A stretch of DNA of 64,000 nt from Cystobacter fuscus DSM 2262 (lineage in GTDB: Bacteria > Myxococcota > Myxococcia > Myxococcales > Myxococcaceae), in contig NZ_ANAH02000007.1 of the NCBI RefSeq assembly GCF_000335475.2, positions 551,824-615,823 of the forward strand, given 5' to 3'. Position numbers and translations under genes: made by a program. The notes beneath the pieces were generated by a model that made no database searches, had not been told where the DNA came from, and saw only the letters and a program-made list of their open reading frames with translations. Within the stretch, counting starts at the first letter, position 1. Every line of letters begins with the position of its first letter. Positions 35,851 to 46,159 of the stretch are shown piece by piece.

Positions 35851-36162
35851 GCACGACAGGGCACCTCCCACCACGCGCATGCCTCCCCACCCAGGGAGTC
35901 CATGAGCGTGGGGCCTCGTCAAGGGAGGTCCGCCCACGGTATGTTGAACCTCGGGGTGGCGATGGACGCCGCCCCATGAACCTCCTGGAGGCCACCATGA
36001 ACGCCGCCCTTGATCTTGCCGCGGTCGCTGTCCTGTTCGCCCAGGGGGCGCGGGCCGCCAGGTAGGCCCCGAAGGTCCGACGCAGCGCGGTCCCGCTCCT
36101 TGCTGGGTGCCCTCGAGTCCTCAGGTGCGCCGCAGGCACCGCTCTGCCCGGAGTCCTTCCAA
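35851..36162. other. Intergenic region upstream of rsgA
   Basis: This roughly 310-bp gap contains only a very short frame (about 22-29 codons ending at 36065) that resembles nothing known. The gap probably carries the rsgA promoter; no clear site is visible. Confidence 0.4.
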
Positions 36163-37251
36163 GTGTTCCTCGAATCCCTCGGCTGGGGTCCATCCCTCGC
36201 CCACGCGTTCTCCGTTGTCCTCCATGGTTCTTCCCTGTCCCTCGTCCCCGGCCGCGTCGTGCGCCAGGAGCGCGGGCTGCTCACCGTCCAGACCTCCGAG
36301 CTTCGCCTGCTCGCGCGCCCCTCGGGACGGCTCCTCCACCATGCCTCCGGCGCCCAGGCCCTGCCCACCGTGGGGGACTGGGTGGCGCTGCAACCCCCCT
36401 CCGGCCCGGGCGAGGCGCTGATCCACGAAGTGCTCCCACGCCGCGGCGTCCTCATGCGGCGTGAAGCGGACAGCGAGCACGAGGGGCAGCTCATCGCCGC
36501 GAACCTCGACGTGGTGTTCCTCGTGACGGGGTTGGATGGCAACTTCAACCCCCGCCGCATCGAGCGGGCGCTCACCCTGGCATGGAGCAGTGGGGCCTCG
36601 CCCGTGGTCGTCCTCAGCAAGACGGACCTCGACCCCGAGGTGGCCGAGCGCGTCCGCGAGGTCGAGGCACTCGCCCCCGAAGTCCCCGTGCTCGCGTTGA
36701 GCGCCCATACCGGAGAGGGCCTCGAGGCGCTGCGCGCCCACCTGCCCCCCGCGACCACGGGAGCGCTGCTCGGCTCCTCGGGCGTGGGCAAGTCCACCCT
36801 CGTCAACCACCTGCTGGGCGAGCAGCGTCTGGCCACCCGGGAGGTGCGGCCCGAGGACGACAAGGGCCGCCACACCACCACCCACCGCGAGCTGTTCCTC
36901 CTGCCGCACGGCGGGCTGCTCATCGATGGGCCCGGGATGCGCGAGCTCGGGTTGTGGGGAGCAGAGGAAGAGGGGCTCGGCCAGGCGTTCGCGGACGTCG
37001 TGGCGCTGGCCGCCCACTGCCACTTCCGGGACTGCACGCACCGGGGCGAGCCGCGATGCGCGGTGCGTGCCGCCGTGGACGAGGGAACGCTCGACGGGGA
37101 GCGGCTCGAGAGCTTCGAGAAGCTGCGGCGCGAACAGGCCTACCACGCCCGTCAGTCGGACGCCGCCGCGCGGCGCGAGCACCAGCGCCACGTGAAGAAC
37201 CTCACCCAGGCTGGCAGGGAGCGCTCACGCTCCAAGCGGCGAGGGGACTGA
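36163..37251 (+). CDS. rsgA: Ribosome small subunit-dependent GTPase RsgA
   Basis: This circularly permuted GTPase of about 362 residues has an N-terminal OB domain, SKTD (G4), GSSGVGKS (G1), DDKGRHTTTHRE (switch/G2) and DGPGMRELGLW (G3). The C-terminal zinc motif is CHFRDCTH followed by C. It acts in late 30S subunit maturation. GTG 36163 is chosen because GGAG lies about eight bases upstream and the protein then begins at the usual LESLGWGPS region; the frame is open back to TTG 36010. Confidence 0.9.
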   Translation: MFLESLGWGPSLAHAFSVVLHGSSLSLVPGRVVRQERGLLTVQTSELRLLARPSGRLLHHASGAQALPTVGDWVALQPPSGPGEALIHEVLPRRGVLMRREADSEHEGQLIAANLDVVFLVTGLDGNFNPRRIERALTLAWSSGASPVVVLSKTDLDPEVAERVREVEALAPEVPVLALSAHTGEGLEALRAHLPPATTGALLGSSGVGKSTLVNHLLGEQRLATREVRPEDDKGRHTTTHRELFLLPHGGLLIDGPGMRELGLWGAEEEGLGQAFADVVALAAHCHFRDCTHRGEPRCAVRAAVDEGTLDGERLESFEKLRREQAYHARQSDAAARREHQRHVKNLTQAGRERSRSKRRGD

Positions 37252-37265
37252 GGACGCATACGGAC

Positions 37266-37306
37266 GAGGGGGCCCGGACCGTTCCGGGTGTGGGCCCCCT
37301 TCCCTT
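37266..37306. terminator. Bidirectional terminator between convergent genes
   Basis: GGGGGCCC and GGGCCCCC flank an inner CCCGGA/TCCGGG pair. The hairpin is followed by a T-rich run (CCTTTTCT) on the plus strand. It lies between the rsgA stop and the convergent lipoprotein stop. Confidence 0.7.
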
Positions 37307-37308
37307 TT

Positions 37309-38826
37309 CTATTCGCGCACCGGGGCCACGCACGCGTCGCGCAGGGTCGTGGACCACAACTGGTTGGCCTGGGTCTCGTCGAAGGCACTGAAGAAGACGC
37401 GATCCCCCACGCGCAGGAACTCCCGCGGGTAGGAACTGTCGCCGCCGGACCGGACGTCCTCCAGCCGCCGCGTTCCCCCGGGCGTGCCGTTCGACACCCA
37501 GGGCTCGATGCCCGCGGACTCCTGCTCGAAGGCGCTGAAGAAGACGAGCTCGTCGCTCACGGCGTGGACGGGCGAGCCATATTCGTCCGACAGGCTCAAC
37601 GGCCGGCGCAACAGTGTCGTGCCCGAGGCCGTCCCATCCGTCACCCAGAGCTGCGTGTCCCGGGGCGCGGGACCCGAGCTGCCAATGTAGAAGGAGAAGA
37701 AGATCTTCGTGCCCTGGGGGGCGACACTGACGTCAGTCACGTACGGAAACGCCTCACCCTGGCTCGCGTAGGGGTTGGGGAAGGTGAAGATGCTCGTGGA
37801 GTCACCCCCCGCCACCGGAAGGCGGTTCAGGACCATGTACTGGGTGCTGTACGAGGTCGTCGTCAGGTACAGGTAGGAGCCCAGCACGTCGAGCAGGCGC
37901 ACGCCGCGCGTGGGGCCATAGGTCTTCAGACGCACCGTCCCAGCCGCCGTGCCGTCCGTCCTCCACACCTCGGTGTCGCCGGTCGGTTCAGCCAAGGAGA
38001 AGAAGGCGAGCCCGCCGGAGATGCGCAGCTCGCTGGCGTACGCGCTGTCGGGTCCGGCATCCAGGCGCGTGAGGCGCGCCGTCCCCCCCACCGTGCCGTC
38101 CGTGCTCCACAGCGCCGTGCCCGACGCGTCCCGGACGAAGAAGAGCAGCGCGCCGCCCAACCGGCCCGCCGCGTTGCTCACCTCGGCCCCCTCGGGGAAG
38201 TCGCGCACCGGCACCGTGCCCGCCTCGGTGCCATCCGACGTCCACAACTCGCCGCGCGACGACGAGGACGCCGGGTCATACACATTGCGGAAGAAGACGA
38301 GCCGGCTTTCCAGCGCCGTCAGCTGCGACAGGGACGAGCCCTCCACTCCGGGCGTCAGATCCTTCAGGAGCCGCGTTCCGCCGCTCGTCCCGTCACTCAC
38401 CCACAGCTCCGACCCGTGCTCGGCATCCGCCGCCTGGAAGAAGAGCAGGGACGGAGAGGCCGTGAGCTCGCGCACCGAGGGAGTCATGTGCGCCTCGGTG
38501 ACTGGGAACTCCTTCACCAGGACGGTCCCCGCTTCCGTGCCGTCGCTCTTCCACAGGGCCCTGCGGCCGTCATCGAAGTTCGCGGCGAAGTAGAGCTGGC
38601 CACGGAACTCCTCGAGGGACTCCGGGAACGAAGCCAGGCGAGGGGGATACTCGGTGGGGGGAAAAATGGTGCGCACCCGCTGGGTGCTCGCCTCGTCCGG
38701 AAGACAGAGAAGCGCGGAGGACACTTCCCGCGTCGCGCTCTCTTCCCCCTCATCCGGAAGCGGACCGCCACAACCCATACCAAAAGCCAGGAGGAACAAC
38801 CCCATTCCTTCACGCCACATCGCCAT
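37309..38826 (-). CDS. Lipoprotein with ELWxSDGTxxGT repeats
   Basis: This 505-residue protein has a type II signal peptide (MWREGMGLFLLAFGMGCGG). It contains about eight copies of a repeat built around ELWxSDGTxxGTxxxxD, separated by strands such as LYFAANFDDG and LVFFSAF; this is a beta-propeller-like family common in myxobacteria. ATG 38826 follows GGAGGGG. Its function is unknown, probably at the cell surface. Confidence 0.8.
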   Translation of the reverse strand: MAMWREGMGLFLLAFGMGCGGPLPDEGEESATREVSSALLCLPDEASTQRVRTIFPPTEYPPRLASFPESLEEFRGQLYFAANFDDGRRALWKSDGTEAGTVLVKEFPVTEAHMTPSVRELTASPSLLFFQAADAEHGSELWVSDGTSGGTRLLKDLTPGVEGSSLSQLTALESRLVFFRNVYDPASSSSRGELWTSDGTEAGTVPVRDFPEGAEVSNAAGRLGGALLFFVRDASGTALWSTDGTVGGTARLTRLDAGPDSAYASELRISGGLAFFSLAEPTGDTEVWRTDGTAAGTVRLKTYGPTRGVRLLDVLGSYLYLTTTSYSTQYMVLNRLPVAGGDSTSIFTFPNPYASQGEAFPYVTDVSVAPQGTKIFFSFYIGSSGPAPRDTQLWVTDGTASGTTLLRRPLSLSDEYGSPVHAVSDELVFFSAFEQESAGIEPWVSNGTPGGTRRLEDVRSGGDSSYPREFLRVGDRVFFSAFDETQANQLWSTTLRDACVAPVRE

Positions 38827-39045
38827 GCTCCACCCCTCCGCTGCCTGGGAGGCAAGGGTGGGCTGCGTCAAGCCTTGCGCCAAGTGCACCCCGGAGACAG
38901 CCGTGCTCGCCTGCCTGGAGCCCCATTCGTTTCGACGGCCTGGGATACCCGCCGGGTTCGACGAGGTGCTCGCGAATGAACAGTCCTTGCGTGCGTGGTT
39001 CCACCCTTCTTGTCCGCCACGGAGCAATGAGCGCTTTCATACCGA

Positions 39046-39789
39046 ATGCAGACGATCTCGCGGACGTTTGTGACATTGGTGCTGGGTCTCCCCGTGCTCG
39101 CTCGCGCCGCCGAGGACGACTGGAACGTGCGGGATACGCTGCTCACCGAGGCCGCCGCGGTACCCGGCGCGGGCACCGTTCGGGTCAGTGCCGGGGGCGG
39201 ACTCAATCAGTCGGACGATGGCGCGGATTCCTCCGTCACGAGCCTGGGCGCGTCCCTGCTGTGGTCCCCCGTGACGAACCTCGCGCTGGGCGTCTCCTCC
39301 CAGTGGCAGGGAGGCTCGTTCACGCCCACGGCCTCCGTGCGCTGGCAGTTGCTCTCCGAGGCCGTCGCGCCCGTGAACCTGACGGCCCTCGTGCGCTTCA
39401 GGGCGGTGGGCATGGAATCAACGGGCTCCGAATTGGATGCCAAGCTGGCGTTCGGGAGGACCCTCGGACGCGTGGGACTGACGGGAAACGTGCTCGTCGG
39501 CAAGGGCCTGGGCCACCGGGGCGACGTGGACTTCGAGGCGGCTTCGCTCGCGTCGTACCGGCTCACCCCCTCCTTCCGCGCGGGCATCGAGGGGCGCGTC
39601 CACTTCGAGCTCGTCGACGAGTTCAAGACGCCCGAGGACATGGGGCGGCCCTTCGGCCTGGTGGTCGGCCCGACCGCGTCCTACGTGTGGAAGGGCTTCC
39701 AGTTACAGGGCCTGGTGGGCTGGAGTTCGCCGCGCGGCTCCGCCCCCACCGGCGTGGTGGCGCAGGCGCTCGCGACCTTCGACTTCTGA
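39046..39789 (+). CDS. Putative outer-membrane beta-barrel protein
   Basis: This 247-residue protein has a signal peptide (TLVLGLPVLARAAEDD). The mature part shows alternating strands with aromatic ends (GVSSQWQGGSFTPTASVRWQLL, YVWKGFQLQGLVGWSS) and ends in Phe (LATFDF), a typical barrel terminus. It is monocistronic and convergent with the YndJ-like remnant. Function is unknown. Confidence 0.7.
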   Translation: MQTISRTFVTLVLGLPVLARAAEDDWNVRDTLLTEAAAVPGAGTVRVSAGGGLNQSDDGADSSVTSLGASLLWSPVTNLALGVSSQWQGGSFTPTASVRWQLLSEAVAPVNLTALVRFRAVGMESTGSELDAKLAFGRTLGRVGLTGNVLVGKGLGHRGDVDFEAASLASYRLTPSFRAGIEGRVHFELVDEFKTPEDMGRPFGLVVGPTASYVWKGFQLQGLVGWSSPRGSAPTGVVAQALATFDF

Positions 39790-39795
39790 GCCGCC

Positions 39796-40638
39796 CTACT
39801 CCGGACCAGCCTCGGCGAGCCGCTCGATGAAGTAGTGCAGCTCCAGGTACTTCCTTCCGAAGAACCACATCTCGTGTCGCGCCGGCCATGTGGCTGGAGT
39901 AGGCGGCCACGTAGATGGGGCTCCCATCGCGCACATAGGTGCGGATCCACCCGCGCACGCGCTCGCGCCCATCCGCCCCGTCATCCACCGCGACGATAGA
40001 AGCCGGCCGAGCAACCCCGCGATGAGCAGGCAGCCGAAGCCGGCGAAGTGGAAGTGGACGGCGGTGAGCAGCACCCACAGCCCCTGGAAGCCCAGGAGCG
40101 AGAAGTCCCCCAACCAGGTCATCATCCACACCGCGCCCCCGAGTGGGCACAGCAGGGCCACGTCGATGACCAGCTCCTCCACGAGGAACGCGCTGCGCCC
40201 GGCCAGCCGCACCAGCCCGTGCAGCGCGGCACAGAGCGTGAAGAGCAGATAGGGCAGTCCCAGCGCGACCCGGGCCTGCCAGGGCAGCTCCAGGGCGAAC
40301 GCCGGCACGAGGGCCAGGGCGCCTGGCGGAAGGAGGGCCCCCAGCAGGGTGAACAGCCGGGAGGGACGTCCGGAGCGCGCGGGCACGGCGGTGAGCGGCA
40401 GGGCCAGCGGGACGAGGACGAGGGGCGCCAGCAGGAAGAGCGTCTCGGCGAGGAGGAACTCGTGGAAGCTGCCCGTGGCCCACCTCGCGGCCAGCAAGGC
40501 GCTCCAGATTCCGAGTCCGAGCGCGGGCCCTCCCAGGGAAAGCCCTCGGGTCCCGCTCCACCGCTGTCCTTCCGCGCGTATCGCCGTCACGGCCACACCA
40601 TAGGGGTTGAACTCGGGGTCTGTCCCCGGAGATGCCAT
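39796..40638 (-). pseudogene. YndJ-like membrane protein, frameshifted
   Basis: From ATG 40638 the frame encodes about 200 residues with several membrane segments and the YndJ-family block LLTAVHFHFAGFGCLLIAGL. Downstream of about 40010 the frame becomes low-complexity, while a different frame carries a sensible sequence (RERVRGWIRTYVRDGSPIYVAAYSSHM). The terminal segment (MWFFGRKYLELHYFIERL) returns to the first frame. This suggests compensating frameshifts or sequencing errors, so the gene is called broken. It is divergent from the second giant kinase gene. Confidence 0.5.
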
Positions 40639-40762
40639 CAGTCCGGGTTCCGCGAGGGGGAGACGAGCCAGCGGAATGGATGCGCATGACGGAGTCCCTC
40701 CGACCCTGTTACACCCCATACTGTTGCGCCCAAGCGTGTCAGCGCCCCGGCCGACGCGACGC

Positions 40763-43700
40763 ATGATGCTCGACATCCCAGGGTACAAGCTCCTCGGTAC
40801 GCTGCGCACGACCAGTGCGAGCGTGCTCTTCCACGCGGTGCGTGAGTCGGATGGCCTGCCGGTCATCATCAAGACCCCCGCCGTCCAAGCCCCGAGCCCG
40901 CGTGAGCGCGAGCGCTATCGCCGGGAGTTCGACATCCTGCGGCGGCTGCGGGAGGTGGGCGGCGTGGTCCGCGCCTTTTCGCAGGAGGATCTGCTCGGCC
41001 GTCCGGTGATCCTCATGGAGCGGCTGCGGGGCGAGCCCCTGGCCGAGGTCGTGGGCAAACCCATGGAGGTGCCCCGGTTCCTGGAGCTGGCCCTCTCGCT
41101 GGCCTCCACCCTCGCGCAGGTGCACCGCCACGGCGTCATCCACAAGGACATCAAGCCCGGCAACATCATCGCCGAGCCCGAGGGCGGCGCCCGCCTCATC
41201 GACTTCGGGGTGGCCACGCTCCAACGGGTGGAGCACCAGGAGGCGGCGCCCGCCTCCCTCATCGAGGGGACACTCGCGTACATGTCGCCCGAGCAGACCG
41301 GGCGGATGAATCGCCAGGTGGACTACCGCACGGACTTCTACTCGCTCGGGGTCACGTTCTACGAGCTGCTCACCGGGATCCGCCCCTTCCACGGACGAGA
41401 CGCGCTCGAGTGGTTCCACGCCCACATCGCCCAACGTCCGAAGCCTCCCCACGAGCTCGTCCCCGCCGTGCCTCCCGCCGTCTCGGCCGTCGTACTCAAG
41501 CTGTTGGCCAAGACGGCCGAGGAGCGCTACCAGAGCGCCGAGGGACTGCTGCGCGATCTGGAGAAGTGCCGCGACGGGGCGCTCGAGGCGTTCCCCCTGG
41601 GCACCGCGGACAGCCCCCAACGCTTCCAGTTGCCGCAGCGGCTCTATGGGCGCGAGACGCACGTCGTCACGCTGCTGCGGGGCTTCGAGCGCGTCGCGCG
41701 GGGAGGAGCCGCGGAGCTCATGCTGGTGCACGGCTACTCCGGCATCGGCAAGTCCTCGCTGGTGCGGGAGCTGCACAAGCCGGTGGTGCAACGGCGTGGG
41801 TTCTTCCTGAGCGGCAAGTTCGAGCAGTTCCAGCGCGACATCCCCTACGCGATGCTGGCGCAGGCCATCCGCGGGCTCGTGCAGCAGTTGATGGCGGGCA
41901 GCGACGAGGAGCTGGCCCGCTGGCGTGAGCGCCTCCAGGCGGCCTGGGCGGAGAATGGCCAGGTGCTGGTGGAGCTCGTTCCCCAGTTGGAGCGCATCGT
42001 GGGCCGGCAGCCCTCGGTCCAGGAGCTGACGCTCGCCGAGGCGCAGAACCGCTTCAGGCGGGTGTTCCGCCAGTTCCTCGGCGTCTTCGCCACGCCGGAG
42101 CACCCCCTCGTCCTCTTCCTGGATGACTTGCAGTGGGCGGACCTGGCCAGCCTCCAGCTCCTCCAGCACCTGCTCACCCATCCGGAGACACCGCCCCTGC
42201 TGCTGCTCGGGGCCTACCGGGACAACGAAGTCACGCCCGCGCATCCGCTGATGCTGACGGTGGACACGGCGCGCAAGTCAGGCGCCCGGGTGACGGACCT
42301 CCGGCTCGAGCCACTGAGCGTGGAGCAGGTCCAGCAGCTCGTCACGGACGCGCTGCCCGGAGCGGGTCCGGAGCTCGTGCTGCCCCTGTCGGCGCTGGTG
42401 CGCGAGAAGACGGGCGGCAACCCGTTCTTCATCAACCAGCTCCTGCTGGCGCTCGACCAGGATGGCCTGCTCACCCGCACGCCCCAGGACACCTGGGAGT
42501 GGGACGCCGAGCGCGTCCAGGCCAAGGGCTATTCGGACAACGTGGTCGACTTCATGGTGGCCAAGCTGCGCCAACTCCCCGCGTGGGACCAACGCCTGCT
42601 GAGCCTGGCCGCGTGCGTGGGCAATGTCTTCTCCCTCGCGATGCTGAACACCCTGTCCGGGCAACGAGGGGAAGACGAGGTGGAGCAGGGACTCGCCCCC
42701 GCGCTGCAGGAAGGCCTGTTGATGCGCGACGGCCCGGAGCAGTTGCGCTTCCTGCATGACCGCATCCACCAGGCGGCCCATGCCCTCATCTCCGCGGAGG
42801 AGCGCAAGGCCATCCACCTGCGCATCGGCCGGACACTGCTCGCGAGCCTCCAGCCGGAGGATCTGCACCAGAAGCTCTTCGACGTGGTGAGCCAGCTCAA
42901 CGACGCGATGGAGCTCATCCACGAGCCCGCGGAGCGCCACCGCCTCGCGCGGCTGAACGCCGAGGCGGGCATGAAGGCCAAGGCCTCCATCGCGCATCGC
43001 CCCGCCATCTCCTATTTCACCAAGGCCTTCTCGCTCATTCCCGGGGACCCGTGGGAGACGGACGCCGCGCTGGCCTTCCAGGTACGGCTCGCGTGGGCCC
43101 AGTGCGAGCTCATGAGCGGCAATCCCGCCGAGACGGGCCGGCTGCTGGAGGGACTCCTCGCCCGGGCGCCCACCCGCGAGGACAAGGTGGCCACCTACCT
43201 GCTGCTGAATGACCTCTACGTGGGCACCGCCCGGATGAAGGAGGCCAGCGCCTGCATCCTGGAGTGTCTGGCCCTGCTGGGCATGTCGATCCCCGCGGCC
43301 CCCTCCGCCCAGGAAGCAATGGCCGCCTACGAGGAGGTACGGGCACTGCTCAGGGAGCACCCCATCCGGAGCCTCGACGCGCTTCCACGCATGACGGATC
43401 CGGACATGCGGCTGGCGATGAGCGCCCTCCTGTCCCTCTTCTCCTCGTCCTTCTTCACCGATCCCCACCTGCTCATCATCGACCTGAGCCAGATGGTCAC
43501 CCTGACGCTCCGGCACGGCTTCACGGAAGCCGCCCTGTCCGGGTTCAGCTGGCTGGGGGTGATGGCCGGCGCCCACTTCAACCACTACCGGGAGGGCTAT
43601 GCGCTGGGATTGCTCGCCCAGCAGCACCTCGAGCACCACGAGCTGTCCTCACAGCGGGCCAAGGTGCTCTTCAGCCTGCAATTCATCAGTTATTGGGCCC

Positions 43701-46078
43701 AGCCCCTCACCGTGACCCAGCAACTCGTCCTCGAGGGCTTTCAGCACGCCGTCCAGCAGGGAGAATTCCAGGTGGCCGCCTACTGCGGCAACTCCATCAC
43801 CCTGAACCGCCTCGCCATGGGGAACCACCTGGATGACGTCTACCAGGAAGCGCTCGTGCGGGGCGACTTCTCGCACAGGGCGGGGGTCAGCGATGCGCGA
43901 GGCATGCTCCTGCTCCATCAAAGCTACGTGCAACAGCTGCGCGGGCACTCGCTCTCGTTCGACACGCTGAGCGGAGAGGACTTCGACGAGCAGGCGTTCG
44001 AGGCGTCACTGAAGTCCTCGCGACAGAACGGCCCGCGCAGCACCTATTGGCTCGTCAAGATGAAGTCCCGCTTCATGTGTGGCGCCTACGAGGAGGCGCT
44101 CGAGGCCGCCAACCAGGTGGCCGGGTACATCTGGGTCATGAGGGGGAGCATCAACATCCTGGACTTCCACCTCTACCGCGCCCTCACGCTGGCCGCGACC
44201 TGCCAGGGCGAGGCGACGGCGGCGCGGGAGAAGACCCTCGAGGCCATCCAGCGGCACCACGAGCAGCTCGCGGCCTGGGCAGACAACTGCCCCGAGACCT
44301 TCCGCGCCCCCGAGCGCATGGTGTTCGCGGAGTTGTGCCGGCTCACGGGGCGGCTGGATGACGCGATCATCGCCTATGAGGACGCCATCCGCTCGGCGCG
44401 CGACAACGGCTTCACCCAGAACACCGGCATCGCGGCCGAACTCGCGGCGAACTTCTGGCGCGCGCGGCGGGCGACGACCACGGCCCTCACCTTCGCGCGC
44501 GATGCCCGGGCGGCCTACCAACAATGGGGAGCCCTGGGCAAGGTGCGTCACCTGGAGTCCCGATGGCCCGGCCTCGAGCCCTCCCGGACCGACGTCGAGG
44601 ACGCCACCACCGCCACCACGGACTCCACCCAGGTCGACGCGCTCACGGTGGTCAAGGCGCAGCAGGCCATCTCCCGGGAGATCGTCCTGGAGCGGCTGGC
44701 GGCGACCCTGCTGCACGTGGCCATCGAGAACGCCGGAGCCCAACGCGGCGCCCTGTTGTTGCCCAGCGGGGACACGCTCTCGGTGGCCGCCATCTCCGGC
44801 GGCCCGCCGGAGGAGAGCGCCGTGCGGGTCGGGGTGCAAGACGCTTCCCCGAAGCTGCCCTGGACGCTCATCGGCTACGTCAAGCGCACCCACGAGCACG
44901 TCCACATCGACGACGCCGCCCAACCCCATCCGTTCTCGTCCGACGAGTACCTGCGCGGCCACGAGACCCGCTCGGTGCTGTGCCTGCCGTTGATGCGCCA
45001 GGAGGTGTTCTGCGGAGCGCTGTATCTGGAGAACAACCTGGCCACCAACGCCTTCAACCCGAAGCGGCTCGTCCTGTTGAGCCACCTCGCCTCTCAGGCG
45101 GCGATCTCCATCGAGAACGCGCGGCTGTACGAGCATGTGAAGCGGGGCGAGGCGGCCCTGCGCCTGGCCAACGACGCGCTCGAGCAGCGGGTGGAGGAGC
45201 GCACGCGCGCGTTGAAGGAAGCCCAGGCCCAGCTGGTGGACACGGCGCGCGAGGTGGGCATGAGCGAGGTGGCCTCCAACGTGCTGCACAACGTGGGCAA
45301 CGTGCTCACCAGCGCCGTCATCAACGTGGAGATGCTGCGCCGGGCCGTGGGCGACTCGCGCGTGAGCCGGGTGAAGCAGATCTCCGCGATGATCCTCGAG
45401 CACCGCGAGGACCTCGCGGACTTCTTCACGGGCGACTCGCGAGGCCGGCAGATTCCCGACTACCTCGCCGAGCTGTCCGAGGAGCTGCTGCGCGAGCAGG
45501 AGAAGCTGCTGGGAGACGTGGAGGAGATGGGCCGGAACATCGAGCACATCCGCGCCATCGTCCAGGTGCAACAGACCTACGCGAAGACCGCCGTCCTGGC
45601 GGTGGAGTGCGACCTCGCCCAGCTCGTCGTCGATGCCCTGCGCATCCAGATGGCCTCGCTCAAGCGCCACGGCATCACCATCACCCGCGAGCTGCCCGTG
45701 CTGCCCAAGGTCCAGGTGGACAAGCACAAGGTGTTGCAGATCCTCATCAACCTCATCAGCAACGCCAAGCACGCGCTGGACGTGCTCCCCGAAAGCCAGC
45801 GGCGGCTGCACGTGCGGCTCACCGCCCAGGGGAACAAGGCCCGCATCGAGGTGGTGGACAACGGCATGGGCATCGCTCCCGAGGCGCGCGAGCGGCTCTT
45901 CACGCACGGCTTCACCACCCGCAAGAATGGCCATGGCTTCGGCCTGCACTCGAGCGCGCTGGCGGCGAAGATGCTGGGCGGGTACCTCACGCTGGAGAGT
46001 GACGGCCTTGGCAAGGGCGCCACGGCCACGCTCGAGCTGCCCCTCGGCGAAGGCGGCCATCCCAGCGAGGAGAATTGA
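40763..46078 (+). CDS. Giant Ser/Thr kinase - AAA ATPase - GAF - histidine kinase (second paralogue)
   Basis: This protein of about 1771 residues has the same order as the protein at 23536-28908: kinase domain with HKDIKPGN and DFGVA, ATPase with GYSGIGKS and FLDDLQWAD, helical repeats, GAF, coiled coil, and a histidine kinase end with LHNVGN, NLISNAKHAL and GFTTRKNGHGFGLHSSA. The two are similar over their whole length, so one arose by gene duplication. ATG 40763 gives the start MMLDIPGY; the frame is open upstream to 40607 but there overlaps the divergent gene. The glycine loop of the kinase is again degenerate. Confidence 0.9.
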   Translation: MMLDIPGYKLLGTLRTTSASVLFHAVRESDGLPVIIKTPAVQAPSPRERERYRREFDILRRLREVGGVVRAFSQEDLLGRPVILMERLRGEPLAEVVGKPMEVPRFLELALSLASTLAQVHRHGVIHKDIKPGNIIAEPEGGARLIDFGVATLQRVEHQEAAPASLIEGTLAYMSPEQTGRMNRQVDYRTDFYSLGVTFYELLTGIRPFHGRDALEWFHAHIAQRPKPPHELVPAVPPAVSAVVLKLLAKTAEERYQSAEGLLRDLEKCRDGALEAFPLGTADSPQRFQLPQRLYGRETHVVTLLRGFERVARGGAAELMLVHGYSGIGKSSLVRELHKPVVQRRGFFLSGKFEQFQRDIPYAMLAQAIRGLVQQLMAGSDEELARWRERLQAAWAENGQVLVELVPQLERIVGRQPSVQELTLAEAQNRFRRVFRQFLGVFATPEHPLVLFLDDLQWADLASLQLLQHLLTHPETPPLLLLGAYRDNEVTPAHPLMLTVDTARKSGARVTDLRLEPLSVEQVQQLVTDALPGAGPELVLPLSALVREKTGGNPFFINQLLLALDQDGLLTRTPQDTWEWDAERVQAKGYSDNVVDFMVAKLRQLPAWDQRLLSLAACVGNVFSLAMLNTLSGQRGEDEVEQGLAPALQEGLLMRDGPEQLRFLHDRIHQAAHALISAEERKAIHLRIGRTLLASLQPEDLHQKLFDVVSQLNDAMELIHEPAERHRLARLNAEAGMKAKASIAHRPAISYFTKAFSLIPGDPWETDAALAFQVRLAWAQCELMSGNPAETGRLLEGLLARAPTREDKVATYLLLNDLYVGTARMKEASACILECLALLGMSIPAAPSAQEAMAAYEEVRALLREHPIRSLDALPRMTDPDMRLAMSALLSLFSSSFFTDPHLLIIDLSQMVTLTLRHGFTEAALSGFSWLGVMAGAHFNHYREGYALGLLAQQHLEHHELSSQRAKVLFSLQFISYWAQPLTVTQQLVLEGFQHAVQQGEFQVAAYCGNSITLNRLAMGNHLDDVYQEALVRGDFSHRAGVSDARGMLLLHQSYVQQLRGHSLSFDTLSGEDFDEQAFEASLKSSRQNGPRSTYWLVKMKSRFMCGAYEEALEAANQVAGYIWVMRGSINILDFHLYRALTLAATCQGEATAAREKTLEAIQRHHEQLAAWADNCPETFRAPERMVFAELCRLTGRLDDAIIAYEDAIRSARDNGFTQNTGIAAELAANFWRARRATTTALTFARDARAAYQQWGALGKVRHLESRWPGLEPSRTDVEDATTATTDSTQVDALTVVKAQQAISREIVLERLAATLLHVAIENAGAQRGALLLPSGDTLSVAAISGGPPEESAVRVGVQDASPKLPWTLIGYVKRTHEHVHIDDAAQPHPFSSDEYLRGHETRSVLCLPLMRQEVFCGALYLENNLATNAFNPKRLVLLSHLASQAAISIENARLYEHVKRGEAALRLANDALEQRVEERTRALKEAQAQLVDTAREVGMSEVASNVLHNVGNVLTSAVINVEMLRRAVGDSRVSRVKQISAMILEHREDLADFFTGDSRGRQIPDYLAELSEELLREQEKLLGDVEEMGRNIEHIRAIVQVQQTYAKTAVLAVECDLAQLVVDALRIQMASLKRHGITITRELPVLPKVQVDKHKVLQILINLISNAKHALDVLPESQRRLHVRLTAQGNKARIEVVDNGMGIAPEARERLFTHGFTTRKNGHGFGLHSSALAAKMLGGYLTLESDGLGKGATATLELPLGEGGHPSEEN

Positions 46079-46159
46079 CAATCCCACCGGGCATCGATCA
46101 GTGTCCCCGAGGTAGCGCGACAAGGTCGCCAGCCACCCGAACGTCGAGGCAGTGAACCG

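Noticed and set aside
35976..36065. A tiny gene encoding about 22-29 residues upstream of rsgA
   Set aside because: It is too short, Ala-rich and without relatives; the GGAGG before the inner ATG may be chance.
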